A DNA stretch of 14,879 nucleotides, taken from assembly GCA_003132085.1 (NCBI GenBank), contig PKWO01000115.1:1-14879 (forward strand), in the 5' to 3' direction. A model generated the notes under the pieces. It was not told where the DNA came from. It worked only from the letters and a program-made list of their open reading frames with translations, and ran no database searches. The position numbers were made by a program, and so were the translations under genes. Of the stretch, positions 6,859 through 13,400 are shown piece by piece (within the stretch, counting starts at the first letter, position 1; the number at the start of each line of letters is the position of its first letter). Origin of the DNA: Oxalobacteraceae bacterium (GTDB lineage: Bacteria > Pseudomonadota > Gammaproteobacteria > Burkholderiales > Burkholderiaceae_D).

Positions 6859-9800
6859 ATGAGCCTTAGACCTCGAAAAGTCAAGACAAATGGCGCCCCG
6901 CCATTTTTTCATTACGGGCGACGGACACAGAAAGAAAAAAACGCAGCCGCTAAATTGAAAATGCCGATCGCATTGAACGGTTATCAATTGATTGAATTGC
7001 TGGGTGAAGGGAGTAGCGGCTCAGTTTTCAAGGCGAGACAGAAAAGTACCGCGCAAATCGTTGCGGTGAAGTTGCTCCGGCAGGACAACCAACTTGACGA
7101 CGCGCGTCGCAAGCGGTTGATCGAGCGATTTGACAGGGAAGCCCAACTCTGCGGTCAACTACATCATCCAAATATTGTCGGACTACTGGATAAAGGCCAA
7201 ACCAACGACGACCGCTTTTTCGTCGTATTTGAATTCGTCCCCGGCGAAACGCTCAGGGATTTGTTGTTGCGGAAAGGCGCATTGAGCGCCGTCGCCACCG
7301 GCGAATTGATGGGACAAGTGCTGGACGCTCTGGCCTGCGCCCATGCGCAAGGCATCGCCCATCGCGACCTGAAACCGCACAACATCATGGTAACCGCCAC
7401 AGGAACACGCGCTCACATCAAGGTGCTTGATTTCGGTATCGCCGCTTTGGCGCCTGAGTTGCAAAAAGGCGCTTATCGAAATTTGACCATCACGCAAGAG
7501 GCCTTCGGCACACCGTCCTATAGCGCGCCGGAGCAGTTGCGCGGAGAACCGCCCACTACCAAAACTGATTTGTACGCATGGGGTTTGCTGGTGATCGAAT
7601 GTTTGACCGGCAAGCCGGCCGTTCAAGGTTCCACGTTGGCGGAAATCATTTACAAGCAATTAAGCCCCCTGGAAGTACCGTTACCACCGGCGCTGGCTGG
7701 ACATCCATTGGCCGATTTATTACGTCGGGCCCTGAAAAAAAATCCGCGTGATCGAGCCGCGCATGCCGCGGGCCTGTATACGGATTTTCGCAAGCTCGAT
7801 TTCGGCAATATTCTCGGCAACCCGAATCAATCGGGACAACAAGTCTATAGCCAGGAGCAGTTGGCAGCGAATGGTCTTACGCAAGAGAGTTCTTTGGGTT
7901 GGCTGGATCGGCGATACGAAAGACGGCAGATGACGGCATTATGCTGCAGTCTATTCCTGGCCTCAACCACCGACACCGAGCCGGAACTGGAAGCACTCGA
8001 GGCCCTGCAGCGCGATCAATTGAATTTATGCAGCGATACCGCAAGCCGTTACGGCGGCCACCTGGCCGGGTCGCTGGGCGATAGTCTGATGTTTTACTAT
8101 GGCTATCCTTACGTCACCGACAACGATGCGCGGCGCGCGGCGCATATGGCGCTGGACTTGGTTGGGCAGGTGCGCCGGCGCAGCCGGTTGCTCGAAATAC
8201 AACAAGGTATCAAACTGGATATCCGGGTTGGCGTGCATACCGGTATCGTGCTTACCCAGCCTGGCCATCCCCCGACAGGCCTGACCCCGAATATTGCCTT
8301 GCGCCTCAATCAACTGGCTCCTCCAGGCGCGATATTGGTGAGCGGCACCGCGCGCCAGATTCTGCAACAGTACGTCGAATTTGAAGAGTCCGGCGCAAAT
8401 CCGATAGGCGCAAGCAGCCGCGCGCTACCGGCCTATTTGATGAGGGCGGAACGTGGCAGCGGGGCTCCCTCTTCGCTGCGGGCCGGCCGTCACAATCGGC
8501 CATTGATTGGACGGACAACCGAATTGGCGTTGCTGATTGAAAGGTGGAACGCAACTAAAGCGCGGCGCAGCCATACGACGTTGTTGATCGGTGAGGCAGG
8601 AATCGGAAAATCAAGACTGACCTATGAAGTCTGTCGCGCTATCCGCGAGGACGGTTTGCTTATTCGAGATTGCCGCTGCCTTCCGGAACATCAAAACATC
8701 GCACTCCATCCGATATTGCAGTTGATCAAGACTCACCTGCGGCTCCCGGAAACAGGCAGCCATGCACTCGCTGTCGCCCGGCTCGAATCGGGCTTGAAAG
8801 GGTGCACAGGCAACATTGAACAGACGCTGCCGATTCTTTGCTCCTGGCTATCGTTGCCGCTACCGGATAATTTCACGCAGATGCCGCATTCCGCCGACCG
8901 TCAAAGAAAAATCCTGTTGGACATTCTGCAACAACTTCTTACGCGGATGGGAAACGGCAATCCATTTTTGCTGTTGGTCGAAGATATTCATTGGGCCGAT
9001 CAGACCAGCCTAGAGCTCATTGAGCGCCTCGCCAAATCGACCTCTCGCGCAGTGTCGAAAAGTCCATTCTTGCTCATCCTGACGGCACGCCCCGAATTCT
9101 CAACATGCGGGAACGCATGCCCGCTCGAAACGATCAATCTGCAGCGCCTTTCCGATAACGATTCGAAGAAAATGATTTGCAAAATCATCGGCGGCACGCC
9201 CATCGACGAAAAATCGCTTTCGACCCTGGCAGAGCGCGTTGACGGCATTCCGCTGTTCGTCGAAGAACTCACTCGCATGCTGCTCGAAAACGAGACGCTG
9301 ACCGAACGCAACGGGATCTATCGGCTTGATCGGAACCTCAATACCGGTGCGATACCGATCACCTTGCGCGACTCGCTGACCGAACGCCTCGGCAGAATGG
9401 GGGCCGCCAAGGAAACCGCGCAACTGGCTGCAACGATTGGGCGGGAATTTTCCCACACGCTGCTGGTCGATGCCTCTTTGCGCGACGAGGCAACCGTGCA
9501 AACCGACCTGGATCGTTTGATCGCAGCGGATTTCGTTTACCGGCAACGACGCGCACAGGGAGAGGGAGACGGCTATATTTTCCGCCATGCGTTGATCCGC
9601 GATGCCGCATATGACGCGATGCCGAGACGCATTCGCGAGCAAACCCACGCCCGCATTGCCCGCGCATTGGAAAACCAACCGGCGGTGGAGATAGAACGTA
9701 ATCTAGCGCAATTGGCGCGGCACTTTGCGAATGCGGCCGAGTTTGCCAATGCCGTCAAATATGGCGCCAAAGCCGCACAGGCCTCATTGGAGCGCGCGTT

Positions 9801-9933
9801 GCATGACGACGCAATTAACCATGCCAACGACGTGCTTCACTGGATAGAAAAGCTGGAACCAAACCAGCGCGCCGAAACCGCGTCGATTATCAACGCCATA
9901 TTGACGAATGCATTGATGTCGAAATACGGCTAG
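6859..9933 (+). CDS. TOMM-system-type Ser/Thr kinase / class III cyclase / AAA ATPase fusion, shortened C-terminus
   Basis: A 1024-residue cytoplasmic protein. Residues ~42-312 are a Hanks-type kinase with GEGSSGSVFKAR (49-60), Lys71, Glu95, HRDLKPHN (168-175), DFG (191-193) and APEQ (223-226), all expected active-site residues. Residues ~355-510 are a cyclase homology domain: LGDSLMFYYGYP is intact but the first metal-binding Asp is replaced by Ser (Ser364 in ALCCSLF). From ~548 comes an AAA_16/STAND-type ATPase with Walker A GEAGIGKS (578-585) and Walker B LLLVEDIHWAD (704-713), ending in a few TPR-like helices. This order is that of TOMM-system kinase/cyclase fusions (TIGR03903), which are typically ~1,250-1,350 residues; this one stops early, at NAILTNALMSKYG. 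Start ATG 6859 follows AAGG; the first ~34 residues are basic and non-conserved. Probable role: sensing and signalling for the island, with the adjacent FHA protein as partner. Confidence 0.88.
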   Translation: MSLRPRKVKTNGAPPFFHYGRRTQKEKNAAAKLKMPIALNGYQLIELLGEGSSGSVFKARQKSTAQIVAVKLLRQDNQLDDARRKRLIERFDREAQLCGQLHHPNIVGLLDKGQTNDDRFFVVFEFVPGETLRDLLLRKGALSAVATGELMGQVLDALACAHAQGIAHRDLKPHNIMVTATGTRAHIKVLDFGIAALAPELQKGAYRNLTITQEAFGTPSYSAPEQLRGEPPTTKTDLYAWGLLVIECLTGKPAVQGSTLAEIIYKQLSPLEVPLPPALAGHPLADLLRRALKKNPRDRAAHAAGLYTDFRKLDFGNILGNPNQSGQQVYSQEQLAANGLTQESSLGWLDRRYERRQMTALCCSLFLASTTDTEPELEALEALQRDQLNLCSDTASRYGGHLAGSLGDSLMFYYGYPYVTDNDARRAAHMALDLVGQVRRRSRLLEIQQGIKLDIRVGVHTGIVLTQPGHPPTGLTPNIALRLNQLAPPGAILVSGTARQILQQYVEFEESGANPIGASSRALPAYLMRAERGSGAPSSLRAGRHNRPLIGRTTELALLIERWNATKARRSHTTLLIGEAGIGKSRLTYEVCRAIREDGLLIRDCRCLPEHQNIALHPILQLIKTHLRLPETGSHALAVARLESGLKGCTGNIEQTLPILCSWLSLPLPDNFTQMPHSADRQRKILLDILQQLLTRMGNGNPFLLLVEDIHWADQTSLELIERLAKSTSRAVSKSPFLLILTARPEFSTCGNACPLETINLQRLSDNDSKKMICKIIGGTPIDEKSLSTLAERVDGIPLFVEELTRMLLENETLTERNGIYRLDRNLNTGAIPITLRDSLTERLGRMGAAKETAQLAATIGREFSHTLLVDASLRDEATVQTDLDRLIAADFVYRQRRAQGEGDGYIFRHALIRDAAYDAMPRRIREQTHARIARALENQPAVEIERNLAQLARHFANAAEFANAVKYGAKAAQASLERALHDDAINHANDVLHWIEKLEPNQRAETASIINAILTNALMSKYG

Positions 9934-9934
9934 G

Positions 9935-9952
9935 CCGCGTTGCGCAGCGCGG
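9935..9952. terminator. Near-perfect palindrome right after the kinase stop
   Basis: CCGCGTT (9935-9941) pairs with AGCGCGG (9946-9952), with one T-G wobble, around a GCGC loop. It starts one base after the kinase stop and fills most of the 29-base gap to the convergent FliL-like gene. There is no T-run; if it terminates, it serves both directions. Confidence 0.4.
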
Positions 9953-9962
9953 GGACAAGAAA

Positions 9963-10388
9963 CTATCGGTCACGCGCCTTGAACGAAAAACCAGTCAATA
10001 GCACTGCTTGCACATTTTGCGTTCCCATTGCGGCGTTGGCGCCTTTCCTCAAGGCATCCTGCAAAATCTGCATGCCATTCGGCGCCTTTACCGTGTTGGC
10101 ATCGGTATCGGCCAATATCTTTTTAAAGATCACATTCAGCAGCGCCCGGTTGCGGATGGTCCACTCGGCGTCACCGGTGCTGGTCTGAACGGCAAGACTG
10201 GTCGTAAGCGTAAAATTCTGGGTTTCAACGTCCAACGGTCCAAACTGCGCGTAAGCGATTTGGGGTTTGGCCGGATTGGTGAAACTGACATTGAGATGGC
10301 TCCAGGCAAATATGAATATGCCCGCCAACGCGACCACTACCGCGGCGATGTAAGCGACGAAATTGTCTTGAGAATTGGCTTTTGACAT
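9963..10388 (-). CDS. FliL-like single-pass membrane protein
   Basis: A 141-residue protein with one N-terminal transmembrane helix (residues ~12-30, VAYIAAVVVALAGIFIFAW) and a ~110-residue outer domain. The domain pattern resembles FliL, the flagellar stator-associated protein: a beta-rich segment (FGPLDVETQNFTLTTSL), then RNRALLNVIFKKILADTDANT, a helix QILQDALRKG and a final VLLTGFSFK. No flagellar genes are near, so this is probably a FliL-fold relative with another job. ATG 10388 is preferred over GTG 10391; the ribosome site is weak. The next gene on the strand, MAPEG, ends 41 bases upstream. Confidence 0.65.
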   Translation of the reverse strand: MSKANSQDNFVAYIAAVVVALAGIFIFAWSHLNVSFTNPAKPQIAYAQFGPLDVETQNFTLTTSLAVQTSTGDAEWTIRNRALLNVIFKKILADTDANTVKAPNGMQILQDALRKGANAAMGTQNVQAVLLTGFSFKARDR

Positions 10389-10429
10389 CACGAATCTTTA
10401 TGTAACGCTACGCTAGTGCAGGTTATCGC

Positions 10430-10813
10430 TCAATGCGAAAATAGGCCGATCACCGTGCCGATCAGCAAACCCAGTGTGCCTAACGATGTAATGCCGAAGC
10501 CCACGCCGCGTTTGGCCGGCGCCTTGTAATATCCGAGCGCATAGACGATGCGGCCGATTACCCATACCGCCCCGCCGAAAGCAGCCCAACGGTCGCTGAA
10601 GAAATGCGCGCACATCCACAAGGCCGGGAAGAACATCACCATTTGCTCGACCGTATTGGCTTGCACGCGCTGCACGCTTTGAAACTCAATCGGACCATCG
10701 CTAGCCGGCGCCGGGACATTGTATTTATCACGCGCCTTGCCCACGTTGGCCAACATCCACATATATACAACCAGCGCCGCCAGCGTCGCCCAAGCCGTCC
10801 ATTGCATTTCCAT
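10430..10813 (-). CDS. MAPEG family integral membrane protein
   Basis: A 127-residue protein with four hydrophobic segments: WTAWATLAALVVYMWMLANV; MVMFFPALWMCAHFF; AAFGGAVWVIGRIVYALGY; ITSLGTLGLLIGTVIGLF. The motif RVQANTVEQ after the first helix is the MAPEG signature (R-x-x-N-x-x-E) that binds glutathione in eukaryotic members. Bacterial members are mostly uncharacterised. AAGGAG lies 6 bases before ATG 10813, so I reject the upstream in-frame start at 10858 that would add 15 charged residues. The helix-loop-helix plan and the length (about 130) fit the family. Confidence 0.87.
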   Translation of the reverse strand: MEMQWTAWATLAALVVYMWMLANVGKARDKYNVPAPASDGPIEFQSVQRVQANTVEQMVMFFPALWMCAHFFSDRWAAFGGAVWVIGRIVYALGYYKAPAKRGVGFGITSLGTLGLLIGTVIGLFSH

Positions 10814-10909
10814 CGTCTTCTCCTTATGAATTATTTTTTTGTTCCGACAATTAGCCACCCTCAGGCTGCGTATGATACGTTAATAAATCACCGGCGACCG
10901 CGGCAGCGG

Positions 10910-11926
10910 TCAGCGGTTATGCACAAAAAAGTCTTGGAATGCCGCCAAAACCGCGGCGATCTGTGCGGTCGAGACATCGAGATGCGTAACCAGCCGGGTT
11001 TTGGGCGCGATGATCGCCACGATGCCGCGCGCCGCTAAATGCGCGTGCAGGGCTGCACATCGGCTTGACGGCACATGCAGATAGATTATATTGGTTTGCA
11101 CCGGCTCGACGAGCAATTCGTCAATGCCGGCCAAACCGGCGGCAAGCGTCGCCGCGTTCCGATGGTCTTCGGCAAGGCGTGCGACGTGGTGTTCCAGCGC
11201 ATACAGCCCGGCAGCGGCCAGCATGCCGACTTGGCGCATGCCGCCACCCAGCATTTTGCGCCAGCGGGTAGCGCTGGTGACCAATGCGCGGCTACCGCAC
11301 AACACCGATCCGACCGGCGCGCCGAGTCCTTTGGACAGGCAAACCGACACCGAATCGAAGCCAGCGCAAACCGCTTCCGGGGTTATTCCCAGCTTAACGG
11401 CTGCATTGAACATGCGCGCGCCGTCCAGATGCAAGGCTAGGCCACGCTGTTTTGCCAAACTAGCGACATCGGCCACGTAGGCGAGCGGCAAAACCTTGCC
11501 GCCCATCGTGTTTTCGAGCGCAATCAAACGGGTGCGGGCAAAGTGCACGTCGTCAGGTTTGATTGCCGCTTCGATCTCGGCCAGCACCAGACTGCCGTCG
11601 GCCTGATTGGCGATGGGTTGCGGCTGGATGCTGCCAAGCACTGCGGCGCCGCCGCCTTCGTAGCGGTAAGTGTGGGCGTCTTGCCCGACTATATATTCAT
11701 CACCGCGTTGGCAATGCGCCATCAGCGCGGCAAGATTGCTCTGCGTGCCGCTCGGGAAAAACAAGCCGGCCTCAAAGCCCAGACGTTCGGCCAATGTTTG
11801 CTGCAATCGATTGACGGTCGGGTCGTCGCCGAATACATCGTCGCCAACCGCCGCATCATGCATGGCCGCCCGCATTGCCGGGCTTGGACGGGTCACTGTG
11901 TCGCTACGTAAATCTATCGGGTGCAT
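10910..11926 (-). CDS. ltaE: Low-specificity L-threonine aldolase
   Basis: A 338-residue PLP enzyme that cleaves L-threonine and L-allo-threonine to glycine and acetaldehyde. It matches E. coli LtaE throughout: IDLRSDTVTRPS at the start, VGDDVFGDDPTVN, FFPSGTQSN, HTYRYEGGGAAVLGSIQPQP, ALENTMGGKVLP, LHLDGARMFNA, and the PLP lysine Lys199 in VCLSKGLGAPVGS, then RWRKMLGGGMRQ. Length is that of the family. I chose ATG 11926, which gives the conserved N-terminus; the ribosome site is weak, and an in-frame start at 11968 would add 14 non-conserved residues. It is 94 bases from the upstream thioredoxin-fold gene, with a short tandem repeat in between. Confidence 0.95.
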   Translation of the reverse strand: MHPIDLRSDTVTRPSPAMRAAMHDAAVGDDVFGDDPTVNRLQQTLAERLGFEAGLFFPSGTQSNLAALMAHCQRGDEYIVGQDAHTYRYEGGGAAVLGSIQPQPIANQADGSLVLAEIEAAIKPDDVHFARTRLIALENTMGGKVLPLAYVADVASLAKQRGLALHLDGARMFNAAVKLGITPEAVCAGFDSVSVCLSKGLGAPVGSVLCGSRALVTSATRWRKMLGGGMRQVGMLAAAGLYALEHHVARLAEDHRNAATLAAGLAGIDELLVEPVQTNIIYLHVPSSRCAALHAHLAARGIVAIIAPKTRLVTHLDVSTAQIAAVLAAFQDFFVHNR

Positions 11927-11972
11927 GGAAAATTCGTCGCAAAGGTTAAGGGTGATTGGGCGCGGCAACCGC

Positions 11973-12028
11973 TATTACTTACTGCTTATTACTTACTGCT
12001 TATTACTTACTGCTTATTACTTACTGCT
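11973..12028. repeat. 14-base tandem repeat, four exact copies
   Basis: TATTACTTACTGCT is repeated four times without error. The last copy on the + strand contains the stop codon and final codons of the thioredoxin-fold gene (stop TAA at 12021-12023), so the repeat array begins inside that gene's 3' end and extends towards ltaE. Perfect copies suggest slippage-prone, recently expanded DNA. Confidence 0.95.
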
Positions 12029-12476
12029 TCTTGGGCAGCACGTTGCTGAAAAAATCATAGATTCCGTTATCGCCCATGCTGCGGGCGTCTGCCAGTTCAC
12101 CTCCTTTGGTTGAATACAAGACTTTATTGTCGGCAGTCAAAACCACAGCCGCCGGTATTCCCTTCTTGATGGGATTGCCGTAAGCGCCGGCAAGGTCGAG
12201 ATTCTTATCGAAATTGCCGACGTCGATCTTCACCACGACGAATTTCCCGTCTATCAGCGCCGCTGTTTTGCCATGCAGCGCCTTGTCCAATTCGCGGCAA
12301 TCCTTGCACCAGTTGGCGCCAAACACCAGCAATACCTGTTTACCGTCGTGTTGGGCAACCGCCAAAGCCTGACTGATGCCGGACTTTGCGTCAGCGGTCT
12401 CATCGTAAGGCAGGTTTCCGGCCGCCACCGCTTGGGCTAATAGCAACCCGGCAAACAATCCCAATATCTTTTTCAT
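12021..12476 (-). CDS. Secreted thioredoxin-fold protein
   Basis: A 151-residue protein with a signal peptide (MKKILGLFAGLLLAQAVAAG, cleavage near residue 19) and a thioredoxin fold with active site WCKDC (Cys57, Cys60) after the strand QVLLVFGAN, and the cis-Pro segment GIPAAVVL. The WCKDC motif and the ELDKAL that follows resemble DsbD C-terminal domain and thioredoxin_7 proteins, so a periplasmic thiol-disulfide role is likely. ATG 12476 has AGGG about 9 bases upstream. The 162-base gap to the divergent PhyH gene should hold promoters for both. The 3' end lies in the tandem repeat. Confidence 0.88.
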   Translation of the reverse strand: MKKILGLFAGLLLAQAVAAGNLPYDETADAKSGISQALAVAQHDGKQVLLVFGANWCKDCRELDKALHGKTAALIDGKFVVVKIDVGNFDKNLDLAGAYGNPIKKGIPAAVVLTADNKVLYSTKGGELADARSMGDNGIYDFFSNVLPKKQ

Positions 12477-12638
12477 TTGGCAACCCTATAGCGTATCGAT
12501 GCAAAAATTATTTCGTTTTTTATTTTGAGAAAAACTCCAGTATCGGGGAAAATGAAAAAATCTGCACGCTAACAAATTTCCCTGGCCTCGGACGATGCGG
12601 CGCATGTCGTCCGAATACCGAACACCTGTGCTATCAAA

Positions 12639-13400
12639 ATGAATCTGACCGAAAATCAATTATCCGAATTCAGGGACAACGGTTACCTGGTTATCAAGCA
12701 ATTGGCGCCGCTTGCCGTCTGCGAACGGATGCTCGCGGTAACGCAGCAACAGTTGCAGGTTCCGGTGCCGCCGCTCGAATATGAAGCCGACGTAGGTTAC
12801 CCCGGTGCGCCGTCTTCGCTCGAAGCGCCGGGCGGCGCCACGATCCGCCGTTTGCGCGGCGCGTACCATCGCGACGCTTGGTTTCGCAAGTGGGCCGAAG
12901 ATCGCGATCAAATTGCAAAATTGCGGCAACTGCTGGGCGAACCGGTCTGTCTGTCGCTGGCACATCACAACTGCATCATGACCAAGCATCCGGCTTTCGG
13001 CACCGCTACCGGATGGCATCGCGACATTCGGTATTGGTCGTTTAAGCGCCCCGACCTGGTCTGCGTCTGGTTGGCCCTGGGGCCGGAAACAGCGGCCAAC
13101 GGCGGCTTGAAATTCATTCCGGGCTCTCATCGGCTTCATGTCCAGCCGGCCCAACTCGACGCTTTGGATTTTTTGCGGCCGGACCTGCCGGAAAATCTCG
13201 CCCTATTCGCGCAAGGCCGACCGATTGACCTAGACCGCGGCGATGTCGTTTTCTTTCACAGCGGCCTATTCCATGCAGCGGGCCGCAACACCACCGCAAC
13301 GGTGAAAACCTCGGTTGCCTTCGCCTATCACGGGGTCGGCAATATGCCGATTGCCGACAGCAGGTCGGCAGCGGTCGGCGATATCCTGTTGGGGCCTTAA
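12639..13400 (+). CDS. Phytanoyl-CoA dioxygenase (PhyH) family protein
   Basis: A 253-residue Fe(II)/2-oxoglutarate oxygenase. The iron-binding triad is visible: His127 and Asp129 in GWHRDIRYWS and the distal His212 in FFHSGLFHAAGRN. The PhyH layout is there too: NGYLVIKQL near the N-terminus, WLALGPETAANGGLKFIPGSHR in the middle, and DLDRGDVVFF before the distal His. Substrate is not predictable; bacterial members act on many small molecules. Start ATG 12639 has no clear Shine-Dalgarno but fits the family N-terminus. It is divergent from the thioredoxin-fold gene, and its stop overlaps the stop of the convergent aminopeptidase gene. Confidence 0.9.
   Translation: MNLTENQLSEFRDNGYLVIKQLAPLAVCERMLAVTQQQLQVPVPPLEYEADVGYPGAPSSLEAPGGATIRRLRGAYHRDAWFRKWAEDRDQIAKLRQLLGEPVCLSLAHHNCIMTKHPAFGTATGWHRDIRYWSFKRPDLVCVWLALGPETAANGGLKFIPGSHRLHVQPAQLDALDFLRPDLPENLALFAQGRPIDLDRGDVVFFHSGLFHAAGRNTTATVKTSVAFAYHGVGNMPIADSRSAAVGDILLGP

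Noticed and set aside
6859..6961. Moving the kinase start to the in-frame ATG at 6961
   Set aside because: That start has no ribosome site, whereas 6859 has AAGG about 7 bases upstream and sits close to the FHA stop.
1507..9933. Calling the island a cyanobactin or a standard TOMM cluster
   Set aside because: No YcaO/PatD-type cyclodehydratase, no dehydrogenase, no cyanobactin precursor motif and no exporter are visible.
9963..10388. Treating the FliL-like gene as part of a flagellar operon
   Set aside because: No other flagellar gene is nearby; its neighbours are MAPEG and threonine aldolase genes.
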